Shown here: positions 28,877 through 37,181 of the stretch, piece by piece
How positions within the stretch are numbered: position 1 is the stretch's first letter
Layout of the letters: every line of letters starts with the position of its first letter
DNA from: DATKFM01 sp963851215
GTDB lineage: Bacteria > Pseudomonadota > Alphaproteobacteria > Dongiales > Dongiaceae
Length of the DNA: 64,000 bases
Direction of reading: 5' to 3'
NCBI GenBank assembly: GCA_963851215.1
Contig: CAWKOG010000016.1
Coordinates: forward strand, 496,001-560,000
Made by a program: the position numbers and the translations under genes
The notes under the pieces: model-generated
Databases searched by the model: none
The model's input: the letters and a program-made list of their open reading frames with translations, nothing else
Told to the model about the DNA's origin: nothing

Positions 28877-29859
28877 TCAGATCGCGCTACATGGATGAAT
28901 GGGTCGGCGTGGTTGTCGTGGCGAGCGTCATCCTGTTCCTCGGCGTAGCCTTGCAGGCAGGCGTGCTGCGCGATTGGTTCAAACCGGTGTCGACACTGTA
29001 TCTCCTGCTGCCGGAATCCGGCGTCGCCGGCCTGTCGGTGGGCGCCGACGTCGAGGTACTCGGCACCAGGGCCGGCAGGATCACCCGGATCGTCATCGAT
29101 CCCAGCAAGCAGATGCATGCGGAGGCTGAGATCGACGAGCAGGCAACCACGTCGATACGCCGCGACAGCAAGGCTGTGATCCGCCGGCGCTTCGGCATTG
29201 CCGGCGCCGCCTATGTCGAAATTCAGAGCGGCACCGGGCCGGAGCTCGACTGGAGCTACGCCGTGATTCAGGCCGAGACGGAACGCGCGCCAACCGAAAC
29301 CGTCGGCGCCTTGATCGATGAAATGCGCGCCAAGATCTTTCCGGTTCTTGACGATGCCGGACGCGCCATGAGTTCGCTTGCGGTCACCATGGAACGAGTT
29401 GAACGGGGCGAGGGCAACATCGGGCGGCTGCTATCAGATGAATCTCTGGTGCGGAACCTGGAAGCGACCGCAGCCGAAGCCCAGGCCGCGGCTGGGGATG
29501 TCCGGCGCATCATCGCGCAACTCGAGCCGGCGGTCAGCGGTTTCAAGGAGCTGGCGGATACAGTAAACGCCCAGGACGACGGCGTACCCGAACTGCTGCG
29601 GCGCGCTGACCGGGCGCTGACATCGCTGGAATCCTCGATGCGCAATTTGTCGCGGGCGGCAGAGCGGACGCCGCGGATTGCCCGCAACATCGAGAACGCA
29701 ACAGAGAGCCTCCCGAGCCTGCTGACTCAGACACAGCAGACAGCGCGCGCGCTCGAACAGGTTCTCGCGCAGCTGCGACAGTCATGGCTGTTCGGCGGCG
29801 GCTCCGAAGCACCGGAACCGGCATCGGATCGCCTCTCTCCGACAGAGGTGCGGCCATGA
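28873..29859 (+). CDS. MlaD/MCE-domain substrate-binding protein
   Basis: 328 residues from ATG 28873 (ATGA overlap with the ATPase-like gene). A single N-terminal membrane helix (about 9-28) is followed by an MCE domain (about 38-118: YLLLPESGVAGLSVGADVEV, GRITRIVID, FGIAGAAYVEI). A long alpha-helical C-terminal region follows (about 150-300, rich in Leu/Ala/Glu, probably coiled coil), as in MCE proteins that form hexameric rings or tunnels for lipids in the periplasm. The protein is intact and is the clearest evidence for lipid transport by this operon. Confidence 0.85.
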   Translation: MIRSRYMDEWVGVVVVASVILFLGVALQAGVLRDWFKPVSTLYLLLPESGVAGLSVGADVEVLGTRAGRITRIVIDPSKQMHAEAEIDEQATTSIRRDSKAVIRRRFGIAGAAYVEIQSGTGPELDWSYAVIQAETERAPTETVGALIDEMRAKIFPVLDDAGRAMSSLAVTMERVERGEGNIGRLLSDESLVRNLEATAAEAQAAAGDVRRIIAQLEPAVSGFKELADTVNAQDDGVPELLRRADRALTSLESSMRNLSRAAERTPRIARNIENATESLPSLLTQTQQTARALEQVLAQLRQSWLFGGGSEAPEPASDRLSPTEVRP

Positions 29860-30733
29860 GGCGCTTGCTGCTCCTGCTGCTGTTCTTGTCGGCTTGCGGC
29901 GGATCGGCGCCGGAACGAGGCGGGACCGCCTGTCGATGAGACACTGGAGCGGGACACCGCGGCCGGGCACCTCGCTTTCGAGCTGGAGCATCCGGAGGAG
30001 GCCGCCGCCAGATACCGGTCGGCGCTGGAACGCGCGCAGGCGCGCGATGACTCTCGAGCAGATCGGCACTCTCGGCTATAATCTCGCCGTGGCCGAACTG
30101 CACGCCAATGCGCCCGACCGTGCCCTCGCCGCGGCGCAGTCGACCCGGACAGAACTGCAACGCCGCGGCGCGAAACCGTTTCCGGCCCTGCTCCTGGTCG
30201 AGGCGACGGCGCTTTATCGCACCGGCTCTTCAACCGAAGCCGACGCTGTCGCGGCGCAAGCCGAAGCCGGCGCCGATCCCGTGGCCTCTGCGCGCGCCAG
30301 CTTCCTGCGAGGCCTCATTGCAGACGAACGGAGCAACGAACGCGATCTTGCAACCGCGGCCGGCAAGCTGCGGGCCGCGACGACGCCCGACCTGCAGGCC
30401 GATGCGGCCGAATTGGCCGCACGCCTCGCGTTGCAGCGGGGCAATTTTGCCACGGCACAGCAGGATGCGGCACGGGCGGAAGCGCTGCGCCGCGAGACGC
30501 TCGATTATCGGGGGCTGGCGCGGGTCCTGGCCCTCGGTGGCGAGGCCGCCAGCCGTGGCGGCGAAGCGAAAGCCGCCGCCGAACTTTTCTGGCGGGCAGG
30601 CCAGAGCGCCGCGGCGCAGGACGACCTGGCGATGGCCCGGCTATGGCTGCGACAAGCCGCCGACCTCGCACCGGGAATGCCGGTGGGAAAGGCGGCTAAC
30701 GATCTGCTGGCGAGGCTCAATCAAAGCAAGTGA
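29856..30733 (+). CDS. TPR-type lipoprotein of the Mla-like operon (two frame breaks)
   Basis: It starts ATG 29856, overlapping the MlaD-like stop. The first residues are a lipoprotein signal (MRRLLLLLLFLSACGGS; Cys14). Two breaks interrupt the frame. Removing a base near 29925 reads GGPPVDETLERD, and removing one near 30051 reads ARDDLEQIGTLGYNLAV; the span is 3n+2. The restored protein (~291 residues) is alpha-helical and Ala-rich with TPR-like units (FLRGLIADERSNERDLATA, ARLALQRGNFATAQQDAARA). It takes the place that the outer-membrane partner MlaA or an MCE-associated lipoprotein holds in other systems. The role is inferred. Confidence 0.65.
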
Positions 30734-30778
30734 TGCGCGGCTTCGACGAGCCGGGGTTCAGGTAGAGCTGGCTGACGC
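30734..30778 (+). repeat. Direct repeat: amn 3'-end remnant, right copy
   Basis: TGCGC-GCTT-GACGAGCC-GGGTTCAGGTAGAG and the bases beyond match 24588-24632 at 41 of 45 positions and would encode the amn C-terminus RGFDEPGFR plus stop. It begins right after the TGA of the lipoprotein gene. Confidence 0.75.
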
Positions 30779-30860
30779 TGTCTTGTAGCGACAGCCGATC
30801 ACATCAACGGCACCCTGCCGTGAGCAAGCGCAGCAATCTGAGTGTGTAAAGATCGCGGTA

Positions 30861-30885
30861 GGGATGCTCATTTGCTGAGCATCCC
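30861..30885. repeat. Perfect 10-bp hairpin
   Basis: GGGATGCTCA-TTTGC-TGAGCATCCC lies in the 247-bp gap after the Mla-like operon. There is no U-tract, but it could act as an RNA 3'-end structure. The rest of the gap (30734-30980) has no convincing gene and ends with an insertion-sequence-like terminus. Confidence 0.5.
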
Positions 30886-30963
30886 CTGACGACGCGTACT
30901 CGGCGACGTCGTCGCACTCCGAAATCCCGCCCGGCGAGCGCTCGCAACGGATTTTGCGGCGCC

Positions 30964-31010
30964 CTCCGGACACCTGTGCGTTAATGAGGACACGCCCTAG
31001 AGGCCCCGCT
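30964..31010 (-). mobile_element. Possible insertion-sequence end remnant
   Basis: On the minus strand CTAGGGCGTGTCCTCATTAACG, followed by CACAGGTGTCC, looks like the terminal inverted repeat of an IS5-family (IS427-like) element inserted at a CTAG target. It supplies the stop codon of the FAD oxidoreductase. No transposase is present, and the identification rests on recalled IS termini, not a search. Confidence 0.3.
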
Positions 31011-32438
31011 GATGCGCGTGCAGGAGCTGGGGCGAATGTTCTGGTTGTGGTGGAAGACATTGTCGGGGTCGTACGTAGTCTTTACGTCCACCAGCCGGTC
31101 GTAGATGGAGTTGCCGTAAGCCTCGCGGACCCGGCCGGCGTCTTCGTCGCCGCCGAGGAAGTTGACGTAGACGCCTTCGCGGAAGCGGCCGAGGGCGGCG
31201 AAGAACCTCCTCGTCCAGGCGGTGTCCCGGTCGCCGAAGTCCTCGCCGGGCCGCCACACACCATCGAGGGTGATTGCGTGCGACGCCTGCCGGTTCCCGA
31301 ACGCCGTCCCACCCTCGGCCACTCGGCTCACCGCCCCCTTCAGATGGAACATCGCCGCATACGACCGCGGCGACGAGCAGGAGAACGCGTGCTCGCTGAT
31401 CACGTCGATGAGGTCGTCGCTGAGCTCGGGGAGGTGGGTGGACTTCCAGTAGTAGTTCCAACCGTGGACGACGGTCGAGTTGAGTGCGCTCTGGAATCCC
31501 ACGTACGGCGCGGGTCCGACGAGATCGCGGAGGGGAGTCCGGGATGCGCGGAGCGGGCGGAGCACCCGCTCACCGTCCTCCATCGGCCCGGCGTAGCAGC
31601 TACCGACCATCACGACCGGGCGCCAGTGCAGATTTGCGGGGATGGCTGGTAGCGGCGGCGCGGCGCCGAACCTTACGACTGTGCCGAGCTCGTCGGGAGC
31701 GTCGCGGATAAAGTCGCGGTAGAAGCGGAGGACCTCTCCGGCGTCGGTCGCGTCCCAGAGGATGGGCCCGGCCAGGACGGTGGGCCCGACGGTATGGAGG
31801 CGGAACTCGAACGAGGTGACCACGCCGAAGTTGCCGCCGCCGCCTCGCAGCGCCCAGAACAGGTCGGGGTGCTCGTCCTCGGACACCCTCAGCAACTCGC
31901 CGTCGGCCGTGACGACGTCGACGGCGAGGAGGTTGTCGACCGTGAGGCCGTGCTTACGCATCAGCCAGCCGACGCCACCGCCGAGGGTCAGCCCGGCGAC
32001 TCCGGTGTGGCTCACGATACCGCCGGTGGTGGCCAGACCGTGCGCCTGCGTCTCGCGGTCGACGTCCCCCCACAGCGCACCGCCCTGCACCCAGGCCCTG
32101 CGGTTGGCGGGATCGACCCGCACGGCCCGCATCGCAGAGAGGTCGATGACAATCCCGTCGTCGCAAATGGCGGTGCCCGCCACGTTATGGCCTCCACCCC
32201 GTATGGCGATCTCCAGATCACGGTCGCGGGCGAAGCGCACGGCCGCGACCACGTCGGCGGTCCCGATGCATCGGGCGATCAGGTGCGGGCGCCGGTCTAT
32301 GGCACCGTTCCAAACTGCACGGGCGATGTCGTAGTCGGCGTGGTCGGCACTGATTAGCAGGCCTCGGAACCCGTCGATCTCCACGACGGTTGGCTCCTTG
32401 CTCCCGTGGCCGACTTTCGCGGGCGTCGCTGTCGTCAT
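30981..32438 (-). CDS. FAD-linked oxidoreductase, berberine-bridge-enzyme type
   Basis: 485 residues from ATG 32438 (GGAGGA just upstream). The PP-loop RGGGHNVAG (residues 80-88) has the His84 that binds FAD covalently in this family. TGGIVSHTGVAGLTLGGGVGW and LRGGGGNFGVVTSFEF complete the FAD_binding_4 domain. The C-terminal BBE motif YDPDNVFHHNQNIRP is present. Homologues usually end at this motif; here 15 odd residues follow (SSCTRISGAS...), apparently read from an inserted element. It is divergent from an HxlR regulator, 109 bp apart. The pair reads like an actinobacterial import. The substrate is unknown. Confidence 0.85.
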   Translation of the reverse strand: MTTATPAKVGHGSKEPTVVEIDGFRGLLISADHADYDIARAVWNGAIDRRPHLIARCIGTADVVAAVRFARDRDLEIAIRGGGHNVAGTAICDDGIVIDLSAMRAVRVDPANRRAWVQGGALWGDVDRETQAHGLATTGGIVSHTGVAGLTLGGGVGWLMRKHGLTVDNLLAVDVVTADGELLRVSEDEHPDLFWALRGGGGNFGVVTSFEFRLHTVGPTVLAGPILWDATDAGEVLRFYRDFIRDAPDELGTVVRFGAAPPLPAIPANLHWRPVVMVGSCYAGPMEDGERVLRPLRASRTPLRDLVGPAPYVGFQSALNSTVVHGWNYYWKSTHLPELSDDLIDVISEHAFSCSSPRSYAAMFHLKGAVSRVAEGGTAFGNRQASHAITLDGVWRPGEDFGDRDTAWTRRFFAALGRFREGVYVNFLGGDEDAGRVREAYGNSIYDRLVDVKTTYDPDNVFHHNQNIRPSSCTRISGASRACPH

Positions 32439-32547
32439 CGTGTCCTCCACTATTCGAGAGGCCACATCGGACCACCGCGGACCGCGGCCGTATAGTCAAG
32501 AATCTGGACTTCACAACCGAAGGCGGGTGCGCAACACTGCCGCTGTT

Positions 32548-33246
32548 GTGAGAACGTACGGCCAATACTGTCCCATCGCCCGGGGCGCCGAGATCTTTGC
32601 CGAGCGCTGGACACCGCTGATCATCCGCAACCTGTACCTTGGCTGCGGAAACTTCAGTGAGATCCTGGAGGGCGCGCCCGGACTCTCCCGTACGCTGCTC
32701 TCACTGCGGCTCAAGCATCTCGAACGGCTCGGTGTCGTCGAGTCGGCGCCCAAGCCCGACGGGCGCGGGCACCATTACAAGCTGACGTCCGCGGGCCTCG
32801 AGCTCTTCACGGTCTGCCAGTCGCTCGGCGAGTGGGGTGCGCGTTGGCTCGAGATCGCCCCCGAGAACCTCGACCCCTTTGTCGCCCTATGGTCGATGTG
32901 CCACGCGCTCCGCCGAGACCGACTCCCGGATCGACGCGTCGTCATCCGTTTCGACTTCACCGGCCGGCCGCGCCGTGAGCGCTATTGGCTGCTTATCGAG
33001 CTCGGAGACACCGAGATCTGCAAGAAGTACCCTGGCTTCGAGGAGGACCTCTACATCACGGCGGAAGCCGAAGCCTTCGTCAAATGGCACGCCGGCCAGC
33101 TCAGCTGGGCCCAAGCCACCGGCGAGGGCCGCATCCAACTCGACGGCCCGCCGTCGCTGATAAGGGCCTTTCCAACCTGGAACGCCCGCAGCATGTTCGC
33201 GCACATCAGGCCGGCCTTCCGCGCCGCCGCGGGCCGCGCAGTCTGA
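32548..33246 (+). CDS. HxlR-family winged-helix regulator
   Basis: 232 residues from GTG 32548 (an in-frame GTG at 32527 is possible). The N-terminal HxlR domain shows YGQYCPIARGAEIFAERWTP, FSEILEGAPGLSRTLLSLRL and GLELFTVCQSLGEWG. A ~110-residue C-terminal extension (about residues 120-232, DLYITAEAEAFVKWHAG) resembles an SCP2-like ligand pocket, as in actinobacterial members. It is divergent from the FAD oxidoreductase, so it probably controls that gene from the 109-bp shared region, perhaps in response to a small hydrophobic ligand. That link is inferred from layout. Confidence 0.8.
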   Translation: MRTYGQYCPIARGAEIFAERWTPLIIRNLYLGCGNFSEILEGAPGLSRTLLSLRLKHLERLGVVESAPKPDGRGHHYKLTSAGLELFTVCQSLGEWGARWLEIAPENLDPFVALWSMCHALRRDRLPDRRVVIRFDFTGRPRRERYWLLIELGDTEICKKYPGFEEDLYITAEAEAFVKWHAGQLSWAQATGEGRIQLDGPPSLIRAFPTWNARSMFAHIRPAFRAAAGRAV

Positions 33247-33673
33247 CTTCCTCGATGCGGCCTCCCACTGCGGCACCGCATTACGTTGGGGGTGACGGTG
33301 AATACTGTGGGGATCATCGTGGTAACTGCCTTGGCCGCCAACGCCGAAGGTGTATTTCCGGCGACGATGACGGCGGCGCCCGTGGCGGGCTTTCGCCAGC
33401 TGAGGGTTGTTTTGCGAAAAATTGCGGCCCCTTGTTCGTTTTCCTGCGCGCACTACGTCGGCGCCTGCCCCTCACCGCAAAATCCGCTGAACGCGGAAGT
33501 TGCTGCCTCTCCCCACTTTGTGGGGCGAGGCGTCAGGTTTTCCGTGATGTCGCCAGCTTCTGCAGTGATGCAGGCGGCGACCAGCAGGCAGATTGCGAAG
33601 CGATCTTTCCTGGTTCATGCTTTTCTGCGGGAAGCTGACCCTGATCCCGTTTTTCTGAATTGGTCCTGCATAA
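33247..33673. other. 427-bp region without a convincing gene; left edge of low-GC segment
   Basis: One open frame (33286-33744) runs through it but has no ribosome site and an unfamiliar composition, so it is probably a relic or noise. The 21-base word GGGTTGTTTTGCGAAAAATTG at 33404-33424 recurs exactly at 34536-34556. From about 33.6 kb the GC content drops clearly below that of the neighbours. Confidence 0.45.
33404..33424 (+). repeat. 21-bp direct repeat, left copy
   Basis: Exact match to 34536-34556, followed in both copies by similar G/C-rich sequence (CGGCCCC versus GGTCCCC). The pair brackets a 1.1-kb low-GC segment. Confidence 0.8.
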
Positions 33674-34189
33674 TCAGTTCCAGTTTGAGCGCCACGCAGG
33701 GGCACCACAAGCCGACATTCCTATCTGGCCGTTCATTGCAGTAGTGTGTGGGTTCCCCTGCTCATCAATGAACCTATCTGGATATCGAACAATTACAAAG
33801 TCGGACACAGTTCCAAATAGGCGCGTAAGGAATGTACGCTTGGCGGAGTGATTGTCGCCCGGCTCCACGCCTACACTGCAACAATTGCTATTGAGCTCGA
33901 AGAATTGATCAACACTTTCATAAGGCATGATTTTGGAGTTTGGGTAGTCGACGTACCCCTGTTCCGTCAGCACACTTATTTCTTCAAGTTTTTCGGAACG
34001 ATGAACTGATGCAGCGACAATTGTCGAAGCAACCGTCCTTATCTTCTCTTCGTCAGGGATGTATCGCATCTGGGAGAGACAAAACCCAGAGTAAGTCAGC
34101 GAGAGCGGCGTCGCAACAATCAGTGTTAGAATTGCGATTGCCAACGCTCTGTTACGGGAGCGCTTGTACAAGCTCGCCACGCGCTTCAT
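33674..34189 (-). CDS. Hypothetical membrane-anchored protein in low-GC segment
   Basis: 171 residues with one N-terminal membrane helix (about 14-32, ALAIAILTLIVATPLSLTY) and a ~130-residue outward-facing domain containing NSNCCSVGVEPGDNHSAKRT and FLTRLFGTVSDFVIVRYPDR. GC content here is near 45%, against about 65% around it, and codon choice differs, which suggests recent acquisition. No family is recognised. The Cys-Cys pair and the single helix suggest a periplasmic or lumenal domain. Confidence 0.55.
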   Translation of the reverse strand: MKRVASLYKRSRNRALAIAILTLIVATPLSLTYSGFCLSQMRYIPDEEKIRTVASTIVAASVHRSEKLEEISVLTEQGYVDYPNSKIMPYESVDQFFELNSNCCSVGVEPGDNHSAKRTFLTRLFGTVSDFVIVRYPDRFIDEQGNPHTTAMNGQIGMSACGAPAWRSNWN

Positions 34190-34360
34190 CCTTCGCTGTG
34201 CGCCAACTGCTTCGAACGTCTCTTCGAATCATTGCCGACAATCAGACCATTCCGGAGCACCGCTTCGCGTACATGTTGGACCACTGAATTCGTGACATTG
34301 TTATGGCACTCGCCCCTCGGTTAGCGCAGGCCGGTGGGATGCCGCATACGACCTGATTTC

Positions 34361-34389
34361 TTGACAATAGGAACTTGATCTTATAGATT
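34361..34389 (+). promoter_or_regulatory. Sigma70-like promoter
   Basis: TTGACA (34361-34366), a 17-base spacer, then TAGATT (34384-34389): a perfect -35 and a near-consensus -10 at ideal spacing. Which transcript it drives is unclear; no solid gene follows on this strand. Confidence 0.5.
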
Positions 34390-34535
34390 ACTTTCACCGC
34401 TTTCGATGTTGGACATTGTGTATCTGGCTGAAGCGCGCTCGCGCCGTCAGGCCGCGAGTGGACGGGTACGCCTGGCTGTCATGGCAGGTCGGGCGGAGCG
34501 TGCCGCGCGCCGCAGCAGTCGCTCTTCCGCACCGC

Positions 34536-34556
34536 GGGTTGTTTTGCGAAAAATTG
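34536..34556 (+). repeat. 21-bp direct repeat, right copy
   Basis: GGGTTGTTTTGCGAAAAATT plus G, identical to 33404-33424. Confidence 0.8.
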
Positions 34557-34634
34557 GGTCCCCTGTTTGGGTTTCGCGGTCGTTCAAGGGCTTACGCAGT
34601 ACCAAATCGAAAAACAACTCTACACTGCAGCAAC

Positions 34635-36234
34635 CTACGAAAGCCCCAGCGCGCAGCCGTCCTTGCGGGGGTCGGAGCCGCCGATCAGCACACCGCGCTC
34701 CCTGTCGATGCGGATGATCTGGCCGCCGCCCAGCGGGCCCTCGGCCCAGCGGGCGTCATGGCCGCGGCCGCGCAGGTCGTCGAGCAGCGCCGGCGTGTGC
34801 GTGGTCTCCAGCGCCAGCACGCCGCTCATGGGCAAAGCTGCGGGGCGCCTCCACGGCCGCCTGCGGATCCAGTCCGCGATCCAGCATCAGATGCACCACC
34901 CAGGCATGGCCCGCCGCCTGATAATGCCCGCCCATGACGCCGAACGGCGCCAGCGCCTTGCCATCTTCCACCAGCATGCCCGGAATGATGGTGTGCATTG
35001 GCCGCTTGCCCGGCGCGATGCAATTGGGATGGCCGGGATCGAGGCGGAAGGAGAGCCCGCGATTATGCAGCATCACGCCTGACTCCCGGGCGAGGATCGT
35101 GCTGCCGAACAGCTCGAACAGCGAGTTGATGAAGGACACCGCGTTGCCGTCGCGATCCACCACGCAGAGATAGACCGTGTCCTTATGCTCGGTCTCCCGC
35201 AGCAAGACGCCCGGGCCGGCGCGGTCGAGCTTGATGCTGTCCCGCATGCGCTTGGCGAAGTTATCGGACAGGTAGCAGTCCACCGGCACCTTCACCTGCC
35301 GGGGATCGGCGAAGCGCGCATCGCGCACCGCATAGGCCAGCTTCGTCGCCTCGGCCAGCAGATGAATGCGGTCGACCGGCAGCAGCTTGTCGCCGCCCAT
35401 CTCGAGCCCGGCGAGGCCGTTCAGGATCATCAGCGCCGCCAGCCCCTGGCCGTTGGGCGGACATTCATAGACATCGACGCCACGGTAAGTCGTGCGGATC
35501 GGCGTCACATACTCGCCGCGATGTCCGGCGAAATCCTCCTCCGTGTGCAGGCCGCCGGCGGCGCGCAGAGTCGTGACGATATCGCGGGCGACAGCGCCTT
35601 CGTAGAATGCCGCCCTGCCTTCCTTGCCGATGCGGCGCAGCGTGGCCGCCAATTGCGGCTGCCGGTGGCGGTCGCCGGCCGCCGGCGCATCGTCGCCGGG
35701 GAGGAACAGATCCCGGGCTGTGGCGCTGCCGCGCAGGCGGTCGGCGCTGACCGCCCAGTCACGGGCGACGCGGGGATGCAGCAGCATGCCGTTCTCCGCC
35801 GCCGCGATTGCCGGCGCCAGGATCTGCTCCAGCGGCAGCTTCCCGTGATCGCCATGCAACCGGCACCAGGCATCCACCGCGCCGGGGATGGTGACGGCGT
35901 GCGGCATGTCCTCGCCGATCTCCGTCACGCCCAGGCCGCGCAGCTTCTCCACCGTGGCCGCCGCCGGCGCCGCGCCCGAGCCGTTGAAGGCGACGACCGG
36001 GCCGTCCTTGGTGCCGCCCGCCGGCGCATAGAGCACGAAGCAATCGCCGCCGATGCCCGTCATATGCGGCTCCACCACGCCCAACAGCGCCACCGCGCCG
36101 ATAGCCGCATCCATGGCGTTGCCGCCGCGCTTCAGGATGTCCAGCGCCGCCAGGGTCGCATCGGGATGGGAGGTGGCCGCCATGCCGCTGGCGCCGAAGG
36201 CCGCCGACCGCCGCGGCTGCTGAAAATCGCGCAT
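34635..36234 (-). CDS. Gamma-glutamyltransferase family protein, cytoplasmic type (frameshifted)
   Basis: The start is ATG 36234 (MRDFQQPRRSAAF) with GCAGGA upstream. The frame carries GGNAMDAAIGAVALLGVVEP, MTGIGGDCFVLY, the cleavage and catalytic motif KDTVYLCVVDRDGNAVSF (single Thr rather than the Thr-Thr of classic GGT), and FGVMGGHYQAAGHAW. Near 34830 a CCC run has one extra base; removing it reads PRSFAMSGVLALETTHTP and the protein runs to TAG 34635, about 532 residues. There is no signal peptide, unlike the ggt at 1835, so it is closer to the YwrD-like branch. The substrate is unknown. Confidence 0.8.
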
Positions 36235-36366
36235 GTCGTGAAATCCTGCAAGAAGACCGGAGCGATTTCGTCGCATGCTGATGGCGCGGCGGCAAGGGCT
36301 AGCGGACGATCGCCGCCAGCGCCGCCGGGAGATCGCGGTACCAGATAGAAGATCGCCTGCATGCGC

Positions 36367-37035
36367 TTATTGCTCCCTCGCGTGGAACCAGCCATCCTGG
36401 AAGAAAGTTTCGCCATAGAGCGGATGGCGCACGGTCATCGTGAAGCTGAAGCGGCCATTGCCCCGGTCGGCATGGATCACATGGGTTTGGCCTGGCGATA
36501 GCAGCGCAGGGATCGGCAGGCGCCAGCGGCCAAGGCGGACGAAATAGCCGATGCTGAGGAAATGCAGGCTGCCGGCTTCGGCGAAAACGCGCATGCGCAT
36601 GGTGACGCCGCGGGCAAAGCATTCCAGCAGGCTTTCGCCGCCATCCACTTTCTTCACCGAGCGCGCCGCGACCTTGCCGCGGCCGGGGAAGAAATATTCA
36701 CGCCGCCACACCACGCCGTCGCCATCAGGCGCTTGGTGCACGAACACCGAGATCGGAACGTCATTGCCGGTGTAGGGCGCGATCGGCGAACCGATCAGCC
36801 GGCAGAGTTGGCCGAACAGCCGGCCGACCGGTGACGCCCGCACCGCGGTCATCCGCCCCGCATATTCCACCATCTGGCCCGGCAGCGGCTTGACGCCGAA
36901 GCGGCTTTGGATCGCCGGCGCCAGCCCCTGCCAGGCCGATTTGCCCAGCAATTGCCGGAATGCCAGATCTTCCACGCCAGCCGATGGCTGCAGGGCTGCC
37001 GGCCGAGCCTGTTCGGAAGCATGGGCAAATGCCAT
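36367..37035 (-). CDS. DUF4166-like protein
   Basis: 222 residues from ATG 37035; the ATG immediately upstream at 37038 lies too close to GGAGGGG. The sequence has FRQLLGKSAWQGLAPAIQSR near the N-terminus, then GNDVPISVFVHQAPDGDGV, WRREYFFPGRGKVAARSVK and FFQDGWFHAREQ at the end, matching the DUF4166 pattern of a beta-rich domain found alone or fused to saccharopine-dehydrogenase-like enzymes. No membrane segment is evident. It probably forms its own transcript; function is unknown. Confidence 0.6.
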   Translation of the reverse strand: MAFAHASEQARPAALQPSAGVEDLAFRQLLGKSAWQGLAPAIQSRFGVKPLPGQMVEYAGRMTAVRASPVGRLFGQLCRLIGSPIAPYTGNDVPISVFVHQAPDGDGVVWRREYFFPGRGKVAARSVKKVDGGESLLECFARGVTMRMRVFAEAGSLHFLSIGYFVRLGRWRLPIPALLSPGQTHVIHADRGNGRFSFTMTVRHPLYGETFFQDGWFHAREQ

Positions 37036-37181
37036 CATCCCCTCCGGTTGTTAACCAATCCCAACGTTACATACTGTATTTTCAGTTATAACAGAAATAT
37101 CTGACGTCTGCGAGAAAAGTCAAGGGCGCCTGCCCCGAACCATTGCGCCATCTGGCGGTTCAGGTGAGACTCGCCGAGCAC

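Larger units (their letters stand above)
34190..34634. other. 445-bp region without a convincing gene
   Basis: It contains a sigma70-like promoter at 34361-34389 and the right copy of the 21-bp repeat at 34536-34556. Open frames beginning at 34406 and 34416 lie downstream of the promoter but are Arg/Ser/Ala-rich, and the longer one runs across the end of the opposite-strand gamma-glutamyltransferase. They are more likely relics than genes. Confidence 0.4.

Noticed and set aside
24619..30733. Integrative element with its own integrase behind the amn-end duplication
   Set aside because: All five genes in the segment are transport or sensor genes; no recombinase, replication or toxin-antitoxin gene is visible, so only the scar is claimed.
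30758..31060. A 100-residue minus-strand frame crossing the FAD oxidoreductase 3' end
   Set aside because: It overlaps the end of a clear gene in another frame and the IS-like terminus, with no ribosome site; it may be part of a lost element but is not supported as a gene.
34406..34937. Open frames downstream of the promoter at 34361 (starting 34406 and 34416)
   Set aside because: They are Arg/Ser/Ala-rich, have no ribosome site, and the longer one extends antisense into gamma-glutamyltransferase; a relic or noise is more likely.
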